In this document: positions 1-12,747 of the stretch, piece after piece
How the letters are laid out: the number at the start of each line of letters is the position of its first letter
How positions within the stretch are numbered: the first letter of the stretch is position 1
Assembly (NCBI RefSeq): GCF_046630445.1
Contig: NC_092341.1
Coordinates: 4,254,001 to 4,318,000, forward strand
Direction: 5' to 3'
From: Rutidosis leptorrhynchoides
Taxonomy: Eukaryota; Streptophyta; Magnoliopsida; Asterales; Asteraceae
DNA length: 64,000 nucleotides
The notes under the pieces: generated by a model
What the model was told of the DNA's origin: nothing
What the model saw: only the letters and a program-made list of their open reading frames with translations
The model's database searches: none
Translations under genes and position numbers: made by a program

Positions 1-615
1 CGTTCATTGAAGAATAGCATCTCAAGCTAACTTGGGTTGGTGATCGATGATGGGTGTGTTCAAACTTCGAATTAAAACAAAAGAAACAATCACAGGTATT
101 GATTTTTGGTTGTAGAGTGGTGTTCGGTAATGGTTTTATGGTTGTACAGGACGTTAAACTAAATAAGATGATGATGGTGATTTGAGTTATCAGTTCTTGT
201 CTACAAGAGGGGATCGAAGATGATGGTGAAGTGTGACCGGGTTTTATAATATTTCTGTGTTCTTTTTCGAATCATGGCAGGTGATATCTATATAAGGTGT
301 AATTGAACAATTGAGTTGGTAAGCATAAATTAATCTCTTTTGTGTTGTAGTGTAATGGAAGTCGACAGAAGGGATCAAATGGTACAGCAGATAAATAAAG
401 TTTGATATCGACTTGCAACTGATTTTGGACGAACTTGTGATTGTTTTCAATCTTGTAAAGGAATTAGAATCAATAGTACAATCAAATACAGTTGATAATG
501 ATGTAGAATAGATTTTGGATTCTTTATATAATACAGTAATTTAATTTAGTTAAAAATTCTGTTATTACTATAAATATGTGAATTTATGCAGTATAATATA
601 CAGGTATACATACCA

Positions 616-618
<3 letters not shown>

Positions 619-700
<82 letters not shown>
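619..700. repeat. (TA)n microsatellite
   Basis: An uninterrupted TA dinucleotide tract of about 82 bases lies inside the 3' LTR of element A. The homologous tract in the other LTR is at 8655-8744. Confidence 0.97.
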
Positions 701-705
<5 letters not shown>

Positions 706-1101
706 CTGTTTAGATATTTGTATTTATATATCTGTATTTTTTATATTAATTTCTTTTATTCTTGATATTTAATAAGTATAAATATTTTAATAAAGTGATT
801 AGTAATAATAATTGATAAATAATATTATTACTTAGAATCAAATGATAATTTTAAATAATTTAATTACTAATAACAATTTTTAAAATGATAATACAATCTT
901 ATTGGTTATAATAATATTTATACAAATTTTACTATCTATAAAAGTAATGATAATAATATTAATATAACAATTATTTTCAGACTTGTAATTTAATTTTAAT
1001 ACAATACAATTTATTAATTATATCATATTTACTAATTATATTATATTCAGTATTTAACATTTGTTGATCATAATATATAACATTATTTTTGTATAGAACT
1101 T

Positions 1102-1214
<113 letters not shown>

Positions 1215-1384
1215 TTATTTACGAATAATTGTCCGTGAATCGTCGGGCATGGTTAAAGGGTAACTAATTACATGAATGTAGATTTCAAAACTTTCGAGAC
1301 TCAACATTACAGATTTTTGCTTATCGTATCGGAAACATATAAAGATTAAGTTTAAATTTGGTCGGAAATTTCCGGGTCATCACA

Positions 1385-1420
1385 GTACCTACCCGTTAAA
1401 AGAAATTTCGTCCCGAAATT
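1385..1420 (-). promoter_or_regulatory. Polypurine-tract region of element A
   Basis: Read on the minus strand, this has a GGGACGAAATTTC-type motif followed by AACGGGTAGGTAC directly against the 3' LTR start. The same arrangement precedes the 3' LTR of element B (25271-25304). It should prime plus-strand DNA synthesis. Confidence 0.7.
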
Positions 1421-3744
1421 TGATAGAGGTCATCATGGATAATAATAAGAATGTTTTCATAACCAATATGAGTTGATAAATAGAGTTTTATCATCATGAA
1501 GTAATATGGACAGAACTATTTGATTTTGTGACGAGTACGAGTGAAATTATCACAAAAGAGTGGAATGAGTAAATGTAGATTCGTCACATCTTTTGACGTA
1601 GATAGGATTGATTTCCAGAGTTCAAGGGATTTGAAGAAAATCTTCGTAATAAGATTTGATTCTTCGAAAATCAAGGGAATTAGGATCCGCTTTAAATGCG
1701 ATCATCTGTTTTGATTGCTCTGTCGGATATTTTACTATAAATCCATCCCCGTCGTTTCCTTACAACTTCCACCTTCTATTCTTTCTCCCTCAATTCATAA
1801 TTTATTGTATTTGTTAATATGCTCCATCCAGTTCTGCTTCTTGATATATTCCTAACCTTCATATCGGTCATTCTTCTCTTTCATCTACCGCCAGAAATTA
1901 TAGTGATTCTAGTTCTCCCGTGTCTTTATATTGTTATATGTATCGACATATACGGTTTATAATTTCTGAGCGGTTGTTGGGTTTTATATCTTCCCTTATA
2001 TTTCGATGTCCCTGCTTCTGTCTTATATAATCATTGTCATCCACAGTTAATGCTCTCTCATATTTGTTGTGATTTATACTCCAATTTCTATTTCGGAGCT
2101 TTATCCTTTCGTTTCCTCTTCCCGTCCTCAAGTCAAGCGGATAATGGTTCAAAATTCGTAGGTATGGATTTTGAAATGAACATAGTTAATGTTCTAAGGA
2201 AATCGTAATGGCACGATCTTGATTTGTCAAATTACCAGAATATCCCGAAAGATAGAACTATTAAGAAGATATGTTCTTAATATGTTTGGAGATTGGTTAG
2301 AATGTAAGAGTCATGTAAATGGCACATGATGACGGTATGTTCTGTGAATCATCACGTTCCATTAGAAACTCAGCATGAATTACTGTAATATAATCACGTT
2401 GATCAAGTGTTATTATATTATACTAACTCATGCATCAGTTCCCAACACTACTTCAAAAACATTCATATTTTAAATTCGAAGGTTCGTAGAATATAGAAAC
2501 TAAAACAGTTTCCTTTTATGATATATCATAGATAGCGCAGAGAGATAATTAATTTCGAATGAGAACATTTATGAAAATATCCACAGAAATATCGAAGATA
2601 TTTATGATGATATTTTGGAATTTCTAAGTTCGATGATTGATGAAGGAAGATTTTTCCATCAGATTTAACATGACCTCGGAGCAAGATATTCTCTAAAGAT
2701 TTCATCAGATCCAGAACTACATGGATTCTTTGAATATAGAGTTTGGTCATTGTATTTGTCATTGGTCTCCTTCAAGGTTAGCTCAATCCGTTTTTCAGTA
2801 CCAAATTTTCTATCGAGCGTTCCTAACACTCCTTTCTTTATCATCAAGCTTTTGGCCGTCTTGACCATCTATAATTTTTCTGTTTCCTCTGCATTTAATG
2901 CTACGATATCTGAATCATCGGTTATCAATCCGAGGTGGTTTCAGGAGAATTGTGTTTTTAGATGATTAAACGCTGATGGTAATATGGTGAAATATAAAAG
3001 GTTCCCCGGTAACAATAAAAGAGCATACATTTAATCAAGCTGATAATAAGGTTGTTTCGAACGAAAAGTCGAAGTTGACTTGCTGGAGCTGTGACAAAAT
3101 TTGCTAATTTGGAAAGAGATTGAAAAGTTATTTTCGGTAATAATAACGCTAAAGGGACAACGCGTTAAACATTTTCTCAGTTTCTGAGAGTTTTTAGGTG
3201 CATATCTATACGCATCAATCTTTTCTTCCGTAGATGAAGTGCGGTTGATTCATCCTCCCAATTGAGGTGTTTTCAAGAATCACGAAAGGTTTGAACGCAG
3301 ATGGTAATCGTCAAGATACAAATAAGGTTTAAGATGAAAATCAAGTGGCAAACTTGAAGTATTGTTTAGTTTCATATATTATAATCAATATTTTAATTCG
3401 TTTTAATTGTCCACTGTTGGTAGTCCTCAGTTGATTAGTCCACAGTTAGCTAGGAACAGTTAGCTAGGATTTTGTTAGCGTGGATTCTTAACAAAATATC
3501 TCATAGTTAATTTGTTTGTTTCTAACAAATTTTATTCCGTCAAATGTTTTTCTCATTATGCCACTTGTTGGATTCTGATAGGTCAAAATCCGAATATGAA
3601 ATTGAACTTGGATGAAAATGGTTGTTCTTTGGTGAACGGATACGTATGTGTGTGAATTTGAGCAGTGTTGTTAATGACTGCTGAATCTGAATTGAAGAAT
3701 GTACAGTGTAACTTATTGATGTAGAATCTAAATATTCCTCGAGT

Positions 3745-3760
3745 ATTACCTACCCGTTAA
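3745..3760 (-). promoter_or_regulatory. Internal copy of the polypurine-tract motif, element A
   Basis: On the minus strand this reads TTAACGGGTAGGTAAT, nearly the same as the motif next to the 3' LTR at 1385-1398. Element B has an internal copy in the same relative place (20534-20548). It could be a central polypurine tract or the scar of a recombination; neither is demonstrated. Confidence 0.45.
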
Positions 3761-3989
3761 AATATTTTCACCATTAACAGTTTGTACGAAAGAATTTTTA
3801 ATCACAATCTTTATGAAAATATATATACATATATATTTTCTTCAGATGTAATCATGGATTTAATGAGTCAATATAATATTAGACTCATTTGATTTTCGGT
3901 TTGAGCTAGAATAAGTAATCTCTAAAACTATTAGGATCCACATATTCTTCGCAGAATATTAATGAAGTTAAGGATCAATACTTCATCAT

Positions 3990-4516
3990 TCATTGCTGTT
4001 GGTACTCCTTGGTATCTATGGTGCGCATGATGTTGATGTTCGTGGAACAGATTGTGAAATTGAGGCTTGGGATGCGGATGTTGTTGTTGGTAGTATTGTT
4101 GGTGCCGGTGATGTTGCTAAAGCTGGTACGTTTTACACCATACTTTTCAAGGCTACAACTCGGGTGCGAAGCTCGTTGACTTATTACTCCGGGATGATTG
4201 TCGGTAGGAACGAGCGAGTGAATAAGGTTTAGAATTTCAGATAGAATATAATCGTGGTGAGATACTTTGGAAATGTGAGTGAAAATGGTATTACGAACAG
4301 GTTCGCCGGTAAGTGCTCCAGGTTCATCGTCAAGAGGTGAATTCGGTTGATGGAAAGGATCACCTTCTTCTTGTCTCCAATGATTAAGTAGGCTACGAAC
4401 TCATCAGATGAATTGGGGATAGCCGATTGATTGATTCATCTGGTGACGCTTCTTTTGAAGCTGGAGTGGGACTCCATATCGGAATCCGAGGGACTTGAAC
4501 TAGTGGTGAGTTCCAT
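3990..4516 (-). pseudogene. Remnant of an accessory ORF of element A
   Basis: A minus-strand ATG at 4514-4516 opens a Ser/Asp-rich reading frame that soon meets a stop. Further along, other frames still read a heptad-like stretch (ELRTRVVALKSMV) and then a Ser/Thr/Pro-rich tail. The place, between primer-binding site and the internal tract-like motif, is where elements B and H carry their accessory ORFs. The heptad stretch resembles the coiled-coil end of the H accessory protein. The frame is broken by stops and at least one frame change, so no product is expected. Confidence 0.35.
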
Positions 4517-4920
4517 TGCGTACGATTGAATAAAGGATTTTTATTTTTATTTTTATATATTTTTTTTATTTTTTTATTTTTTTTCCGATGTGAAATGATT
4601 TTCGGATATCGGATGATATTCTAATTACATAGAATATATTTGTATATAGAACAAAAGATTTCGTAGATTACGGAGGGATTTACGAAATATATCATGCATA
4701 GTTTATGGTAACAGATGCGCTAAGATATGGATTATTAGATACGCTAAGATATGAATTTTGTCTATACACTATTCATGCAATCAATGCATTAAGATGTGTC
4801 TAGACTAAGAATGGTAAGCAGGTAATTTTCTACAAGAAATGATAAGCAAAACTTTTGACATGCGGACCAGGTTCCAGTCCAGATTTATTAATATAACCTA
4901 ACATCTACTAGGTCGAAGTC

Positions 4921-5061
4921 CAGACTCGCTAATGCATCCTAACAACTAATTGTTAGACACACTAATGCAGACTCACTAATGCATCCTAACAACTACCTGT
5001 TAGACACACTAATGCAGACTCACTAATGCATCTTAACAACTACCTGTTAGACACGCTAATG
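4921..5061. repeat. 47-bp tandem repeat, three units
   Basis: Three head-to-tail units of 47 bp (4921-4967, 4968-5014, 5015-5061) each contain CTAATGCATC and a TGTTAGACAC-type half. Differences between units are few. Element B has a single similar segment after its primer-binding site (around 18765-18795), so the array is an amplification of the early leader of A. Confidence 0.93.
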
Positions 5062-5085
5062 CAGACCTGGTTCGCTAAGACCACC

Positions 5086-5097
5086 GCTCTGATACCA
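5086..5097 (-). promoter_or_regulatory. Primer-binding site of element A (initiator tRNA-Met type)
   Basis: The minus strand reads TGGTATCAGAGC, the usual complement of the 3' end of plant initiator tRNA-Met, two bases inside the 5' LTR boundary at 5100. This fixes the orientation and the LTR edge. Confidence 0.9.
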
Positions 5098-5526
5098 ACT
5101 GAAATGCCCCGTCCTAATCCATCTGGACGAAGTCATCAACATTTGATCCCAGAGCGATGATCGACTCCAAGTAATGTCCTTAAAATGAGCAAATGCACAG
5201 CGGAAGATTTCTTTCATACCTGAGAATAAACATGCTTTCAAGTGTCTACCAAAAGGTTGGTGAGTTCATAGGTTTATCTTAAAACAATAAAAATTCATCA
5301 TTTTGATAGACCACAAGATTTTAATCCTGCATGGTACAAATGGGCCTGAATCCTATACCAACCCGTAATGCACATGCGATATCTTTTAAATACAGTACAC
5401 ATTTCTCGTATACGAAATCATCTTTCATAAATCTTAGTAACCGTACACATATCTCGTGCACAAAATATAATACACATAACATGTGCATAAAAATCATTCT
5501 CTCGATACATAACATTCATATCAATT

Positions 5527-5618
5527 GGTGGCAATTATCATGTCCACATAATTCAACGGTGGCAATTATCATGTCCACATAATTCAACTGTGGCAATTAT
5601 CATGTCCACATAACTCAA
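5527..5618. repeat. 31-bp tandem repeat, three units
   Basis: Three units (5527-5557, 5558-5588, 5589-5618) share GTGGCAATTATCATGTCCAC. They lie near the 3' end of the 5' LTR of element A. Confidence 0.95.
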
Positions 5619-6509
5619 TAATAATCCGCAGAACTTCTGTCTGCATAATAATTCATTCGAGGAATGTTTTACTTGTGTCTATCTCGTCAAACATTTATAA
5701 AAGTATTTCATGTATTCGCAGTTCAAAACATATTTCAAGAGCATTTAATAAAGCAGTTGTAAAAACAGCGCATGTATTCTCAGTCACAAAAATGTAAAGA
5801 GTAAAAGGGAATTAAATGAACTCACGAATATAAATATTGTAAAACAGTTATTAAAACGTTGCATGTATTCTCAGCCTAAAAATGTAATGAGTAAAAAGGG
5901 AGCAAATGAACTCACCTAATGTATTTTATAGTAAAAATACATATGTCTATATTGAACAATGCGGGGTTGACCTCGGATTCACGAACCTATATCATTTGTA
6001 TATTTATTAATACACATAGCTGTAACCGTACAATATATATATATAAATTTATTAGTTATATACCTTTAATAATATATATGTTTCACATATTCATTTTGTT
6101 ATTACTTTTCGTTATGTCATATGTATTAAATATATTTTTAACATATATATTTGTTTATTAATAATAGTAGTTATAATAAAACCAAAATAATATTAGTAGT
6201 GGTAAAAGTGATAGTAATTATAATACTTAATGATAATTATAATGATATTAGTAATTATAATTGTAAAATATTAACTTTTACAGTTAAGAATAACTATGTT
6301 ACTGATTTTAGTAATTACTTAATAATAATACCTGTGATAATACAAATAATACTACTTATGTTAATATTAATAATTTCTATTATTTATAGAAAGATACTAA
6401 TACTAATATATACGAAAATAATAATAATTCGTATTATTTTCATACTAATAATAATCATATTTGTAATTTTAATTACAATAAATAATAAATGGTAACTAAT
6501 ACGTATTTT

Positions 6510-6654
<145 letters not shown>

Positions 6655-8652
6655 TTTAGAATTGAAATCTACATTAAGAACTAGCTTGCAAAAAGAAATG
6701 TCTGAAACGAGACTCGAACCCGCGACCTCTCGCACACGCACAACAAATCCTTCCACTCACCCAACTGTGTTTTTCATATTTGATTTGGAATACAAATATA
6801 TCAACCCGAATTGTTTCCTTTCGGTCCAACAGAAAATCCCAAGCCCATCACAAATATAACTCGGCCCACTATCATAATTTGGCCCAACTTAATAAAAATG
6901 GAATTTATTTGTGATCGATCCAGGAGAAAGAAAAAAAAAACGAACGTAGGAAGTAACCCTGAAATTTCGGTTCCTTCTCATCATACAACATTCATGTCAT
7001 CATCAAAATTACTATCTTTTTCGTAACACCATTATCGCCGCTTCATCATCATCATTAATAACCTAGGATCAGGATCGTAATTATCTTTGTTATATTATCA
7101 CCGGTTATTATCATCATCGTTACTAAACATCATCATCGATTTCATAATCATCTCGTCTTCTTCATCACAATCACGATTATGAATCATCACCATCATATCA
7201 AAAAATTCATACGGTATTCTAATTATTATAACTATCATACTTAATCATCATTAATAATTTAATGATGTATATGTCTGTGTTGGTTGTCGAGTAGGAATCC
7301 AAAGGCAGACATGATAGGTTTTCAAAGTCGTGGCCAAATGTTTGCCTCGCAAGCCCAACAATCACGATTCCATATTTCATTATCACAGCCCAATACAAAA
7401 GTTTAGAGGGTTACGGCCCAAATTAACCTCAAAGGAGTTCAGTTCCCTTCCCTCTTGTTGTCTGCCGATCAATAATTAAAACAAGTATACTCAATACTTG
7501 GAATATTAGCTGGCAAAGGGGAAAAACATCGGATCCTTTTGCAATCATAGTTTATTCTCTCTTTTCTCCACCCACACCACTATCTTTAGATTTCCCCATA
7601 TATTAATGTCCCTAATGCTTTATTGGTTAAAACGTCATTTATATATATAGGGTGACAAAGTTGACAAAGCCCGCTAACAGAAAAAAAAGAAAGAAAAAGA
7701 ACTTTGAAAAGGTAAAGGAAGCTTGATGAGTTAATGTTTTGTTTGGGTTGAAGTCGAGCAGTAAATTGTAGTATCCGTCTTGTTCGTCATGGTGATGATG
7801 TTGTTTTAATAAAGTGATGAGAATTGTAACCTGTTCGAATGGAAACAAGAAGCAGCCGTTTGGAGATCGAATGTGATGGTGATCGGAACAGAAGAACACC
7901 GAATAGTAGTGATCAAAAGTTGCAGGTTTTGGTTACGTTTTGTTGAGTGTTTAAACGGCTTTTAAATCATGAAGGTAGAGATATGAGAGAGAATGATCGA
8001 AAGGTAAGTTATTCTTGTGTTGTCCTTGAACCGTTCATTAGTAGCGAAGAATAGCATCTCAAGCTAACTTGGGTTGGTGATCGATGATGGGTGTGTTCAA
8101 ACTTCGAATTAAAACAAAAGAAACAATCACAGGTATTGATTTTTGGTTGTAGAGTGGTGTTCGGTAATGGTTTTATGGTTGTACAGGACGTTAAACTAAA
8201 TAAGATGATGATGGTGATTTGAGTTATCATTTCTTGTCTACAAGAGGGAATCGAAGATGATGGTGAAGTGTGACCGGGTTTTATAATATTTCCGTGTTCT
8301 TTTTCGAATCATGGCAGGTGATATCTATATAAGGTGTAATTGAACAATTGAGTTGGTAAGCATAAATTAATCTCTTTTGTGTTGTAGTGTAATGGAAGTC
8401 GACAGAAGGGATCAAATGGTACAGCAGATAAATAAAGTTTGATATCGACTTGCAACTGATTTTGGACGAACTTGTGATTGTTTTCGATCTTGTAAAGGAA
8501 TTAGAATCAATAGTACAATCAAATACAGTTGATAATGATGTAGAATAGATTTTGGATTCTTTATATAATACAGTAATTTAATTTAGTTAAAAATTCTGTT
8601 ATTACTATAAATATGTGAATTTATGCAGTATAATATACAGGTATACATATCA

Positions 8653-8654
<2 letters not shown>

Positions 8655-8744
<90 letters not shown>
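8655..8744. repeat. (TA)n microsatellite
   Basis: A TA dinucleotide tract in the 5' LTR of element A, homologous to 619-700. Confidence 0.97.
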
Positions 8745-8746
<2 letters not shown>

Positions 8747-9140
8747 GTTTAGATATTTGTATTTATATATCTGTATTTTTTATATTAATTTCTTTAATTC
8801 TTGATATTTAATAAGTATAAATATTTTAATAAAGTGATTAGTAATAATAATTGATAAATAATATTATTACTTAGAATCAAATGATAATTTTAAATAATTT
8901 AATTACTAATAACAATTTTTAAAATGATAATACAATCTTATTGGTTATAATAATATTTATACAAATTTTACTATCTATAAAAGTAATGATAATAATATTA
9001 ATATAACAATTATTTTCAGACTTGTAATTTAATTTTAATACAATACAATTTATTAATTATATCATATTTACAAATTATATTATATTCAGTCTTTAACATT
9101 TGTTGATCATAATATATAACATTATTTTTGTATAGAACTT

Positions 9141-9297
<157 letters not shown>

Positions 9298-9467
9298 TTA
9301 TTTACGAATAATTGTCCATGAATCGTCGGGCATGGTCAAAGGGTAACTAATTACATGAATGTAGATTTCAAAACTTTCGAGACTCAACATTACAGATTTT
9401 TGCTTATCGTATCGGAAACATATAAAGATTAAGTTTAAATTTGGTCGGAAATTTCCGGGTCATCACA

Positions 9468-11521
9468 CTTCCTGGATCTGATAATTTTTCTGGTATCTTA
9501 TTCAACAGCACTGCAGAATAATTAGCATTCATAGTAACAGCCGAGAGTTCTTCCATTTTCTTTCTATTTGTGATTAGATCTTTCAGAAATTTAGCATTTC
9601 TAGGCATTCCTGAAATTACATCAATGAAAGGAAGATTGACGTTTATTTGTTTAAACATATCCAAGAATTTGGATTGCTCGGCTTCAAGTCTCTCTTTTCT
9701 CATTTTACTCGGGTAAGGAAGTGGTGGTTGGTATGGTTTAACATAAGGCTTTGCCTTAACTGTGTTATCTTCATTAACCTTTTCAACTACCGGTTCTTTT
9801 TCCTTATCTTAATCAGATTATGGTTCTTGTGGAGTAGGAATAGAGTCATCAGAAATTACAGGTATTTCAGGTGGTTTAAGTGTAATACCACTTCTTATAG
9901 TAATGGCTTTAGCTGTTTCATTCCGGGGGTTAGCATTTGTATCACTAGGTAGACTTCCCGGTTTTCTTTCACTTATCAATCTTGCTAGGTTACTTACTTC
10001 TTGTTCCAGATATTGAATAGAAGCTTGTTGATTTCTAAATGCTTGAGCATTTTGTTCATTGGTTTGTTTTTGAGATGTGAAAAACTGCGTATGAGATTTA
10101 ACTAACTTCGACATCATATCTTCTAAATTTGTCTTTTTATCATCGATTTGTGGTGGTTTAATTGGAAAAATAGGTCTTTGCTGATTGTAAGTATTATTGG
10201 ATACTTGTTGATTGCTAGGACCTTGTTGGTTGTTGTATGGAACATTTAGGTTATAGTTCTAATTTTGATTGTAGATTGGTCTTGGCGGTTGATAATTATT
10301 CTGATAATTATTTCCAGGCCTTTGGTTTAGATATGAAACATTCTCTCTTTGTTCCATTGTTAGTTCAATACTGAGACAATCTTTTGTCAAATGTGGTCCT
10401 CCACACTGCTCACAACTAATTCGTATTGAGTGAATATCTTTAGTCAACTTTTCCATTCGTCTCTCGACAGCATCTATCTTTGCGGAAATGGAATTGAAGT
10501 CATGGCTAGAATCGGCTCTAGCTGCTTTAGATGATCTAACGATATCTTTTTCTTGGTGCCACTCATGTGAGTGGGAAGCAGTGTTATCAATAATTTTGTA
10601 AGCCTCAGTTGCTGTTTTCTTCATAATGGAACCACCAGCTGCTATATCGATGTCTTTTCTTGTAGTGATGTCGCATCCTTGGTAGAATATTTGTACTATT
10701 TGACAGGTGTCTAAACCATGTTGCGGACATCCTCTCAATAACTTTCCAAATCTTGTCCACGCTTCATATAGAGTTTCATTTGGCTTTTGCGTGAACGTAA
10801 CAATTTCTCCTTGAAGTCTTACGGCTTTAGATGCCGGAAAGAATTGTTTAAGAAATTTTTCAACTAAGACGTCCCATGTATCAATCGCCCCTTCAGGTAA
10901 CGATTCTAACCAATCTTTGGCTTCTCCCTTTAAAGTCCAGGGAAATAACATGAGATATATCTGTTCATCCTCCACTTCTCTTATTTTAAATAGTGTACAT
11001 ATCCTATTAAATGTACGAAGATGTTCATTTGGATCTTCCTTCGGTGCACCACTAAATTGGCATTGATTAGTTACCATGTGTAGGATTTGTCCTTTGATTT
11101 CATAATCTGGCGCATTAATGTCTGGTTTAGTAATTGCGTGACCTTGGCCAGTGTGTTTAGCTCGCATTCGGTCTTCCATACTTAGAGGTTCCAGATTTTC
11201 CATGATTGAATTTGTTGAATCTGAATCACTAGAGGATTCTGATTTAATGAGTTGTTCCTCAACAATCTCTGTTTGAATGATTGGTGGTTCCGGAGGAAAG
11301 ATTAATGGTTCAGGATCTCTGAATTGTCCCTGAATATCTTCCGGATTCTCAATTGTGAGGTCGGGTTCAAAAAATGGATTATCGGAAATTTGAATTGGAG
11401 TACTTGGTCGACTGGATGATGTTTCTAAAGAAAAATCAACGGCGACAATATTGGATAGATGTCTTGATCGAGTTACAGATGGTGAACGTATGAAAGGTGG
11501 TGAACGTTTTGCTCGGTGCAT
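9468..11521 (-). pseudogene. gag: Athila-like gag, truncated by element A
   Basis: The frame starts at 11521 (MHRAKRS) and stays in one frame leftward to 9468, where the 5' LTR of element A cuts it. It is interrupted by in-frame stops at 10259-10261, 9818-9820 and a further TAA at about 9809-9811. The first 420 codons hold a Ty3/gypsy-type Gag core (EHLRTFNRICTLFKI, KDWLESLPEGAI, LYEAWTRFGKLL) and a later Cys/His-poor linker (CEQCGGPH). The last part (FLDMFKQINVNLPFIDVIS, NKIPEKLSDPGS) matches the conserved segment before the protease in Athila/Tat-type elements. Protease and pol would lie to the left of element A, outside the window. Gag would form the particle shell, but this copy cannot make a full protein. 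Confidence 0.82.
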
Positions 11522-12156
11522 TCACTGAATATCCTATTAGTTATAAATATAAAAATTATATAAGTTATCAAATTAATAGACTTTTCTGATTTTGCCCACG
11601 TTTTGAATAGCCAATAGATGCAGCAGGTAGCCAGGACCCTTTAAATCGGAAGCCCACAACTCGCCACTAACAAATCCAACTATTACTACGAGCCAGAAAA
11701 TTTGGATGTCTATCAATTTAATCGCTTAAAATAATTTTTCGTTTGAAATTTTAGAGAAGAAATAGAAAATTCTATGTCCTAAAAACTAGAGCGTCGAGAA
11801 ATAAGAAAGAAAAAGATTGCGTCGAAAAACGTCGAAAAAATAAAAGGTCGAAAAATAAAAATAAGAAAGTAGCGCGTCGAAACTTAAAAGGGATTTTAAA
11901 TGAAAAACGGCAATTACTTAAAATGATACTAAAATTTTAACACGACGTCGCAAAATTTTAAGCCACCTAAATCTTAGTCTAAAGAAAAAACACTTACGGG
12001 TTTTACGGCAAAGCCTAAAAATCTAAAATTATAAAAATAACTATGGCAAAACTAAACTTAATACTAAAAGTTGTAACTAGAGTCTAAAAATCTAAAGGTA
12101 ATAAAACTTAAAATAATTTTTTTTTTACTTTTATAGACAAAATCTTAAAAAAATAT

Positions 12157-12160
<4 letters not shown>

Positions 12161-12239
<79 letters not shown>
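12161..12239. repeat. (TA)n microsatellite
   Basis: A TA tract of about 79 bases in the leader of the Athila-like element, followed by alternating long T and A runs. Confidence 0.96.
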
Positions 12240-12242
<3 letters not shown>

Positions 12243-12524
12243 ATATTTTTTTTTTAAAAAAAATTTTTTATATTTTTTTTAACGATTTTAATATTTCTTT
12301 TTTAAGGATAAATTTTTTTTTTCTTTTTTTTCACGAAATTAAAAAAAAATTTATTATTTTTTTAAAAAACTTTTTTTTAACTAAATGAAACGAAATTAAT
12401 TAATTTACTATTCACATGAAAGCGACATGATAGAAATTATTAATTATAAGTTACATAATATACCCCTGAAGTATTTAATAAATACGACTTTTTAAAATTT
12501 TACGATTCAAATTTGATTCAAAAT

Positions 12525-12626
12525 TATTATTATATTATTATATTTTATTTCAATATTATTATATTATTATATTTTATTTCAATATTATTATATTATTATA
12601 TTTTATTTCAATATTATTATATTATT
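12525..12626. repeat. 29-bp AT-rich tandem repeat
   Basis: About three and a half copies of a unit ending in ATTTTATTTCAA, otherwise made of TATTATTA. It lies in the Athila-like leader. Confidence 0.9.
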
Positions 12627-12723
12627 ATATATATTTATTAAATTATTATATTTAAATTAATATATTTTTAATCAATCAAAAACTAAAAAAAAACTTAAAT
12701 ACCCCATGAAGACACAAAAACTG

Positions 12724-12741
12724 TCCCCGGCAGCGGCGCCA
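12724..12741 (-). promoter_or_regulatory. Primer-binding site of the Athila-like element (TGGCGCC type)
   Basis: The minus strand reads TGGCGCCGCTGCCGGGGA, the form typical of Athila/Tat elements and usually assigned to tRNA-Asp. A six-base spacer separates it from the LTR end at 12748. Confidence 0.88.
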
Positions 12742-12747
12742 AAAACT

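Larger units (their letters stand above)
1385..5099 (-). mobile_element. Interior of element A: non-autonomous long-LTR retrotransposon
   Basis: About 3.7 kb lie between the two LTRs of A. It has a minus-strand primer-binding site at its right end and a polypurine-like tract at its left end. No gag, protease, reverse transcriptase or integrase frame survives on either strand, and every open frame here is short and unrelated to retroelement proteins. The part between the primer-binding site and an internal tract-like motif near 3750 corresponds in position to the accessory-ORF region of element B. The rest (1421-3744) is AT-rich and I recognise nothing in it. Because the flanking LTRs are nearly identical, the element probably moved recently with proteins supplied by a relative, which fits a LARD-like derivative of the Tekay-like family seen in element B. 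Confidence 0.7.
11522..12747 (-). mobile_element. Untranslated leader of the Athila-like element
   Basis: This is the sequence between the primer-binding site and the gag start. It is very AT-rich, with long A and T runs, a (TA)n tract and a 29-bp tandem repeat. No reading frame of note was found. A long leader before gag is usual for this clade. Confidence 0.7.

Noticed and set aside
578..772. Ile/Tyr repeat frames at 578-772, 8623-8811, 9128-9346, 42566-42912, 46478-46840 and 49119-49348
   Set aside because: These are translations of (TA)n tracts inside LTRs and repeats, not genes.
4921..5061. CRISPR-like array
   Set aside because: The units are contiguous with no unique spacers, and the DNA is eukaryotic.
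6695..6740. Possible tRNA gene (CGAACCCGCGACCTC; also near 47598)
   Set aside because: Only the B-box-like half is present, it lies in LTR sequence in both places, and no cloverleaf can be formed.
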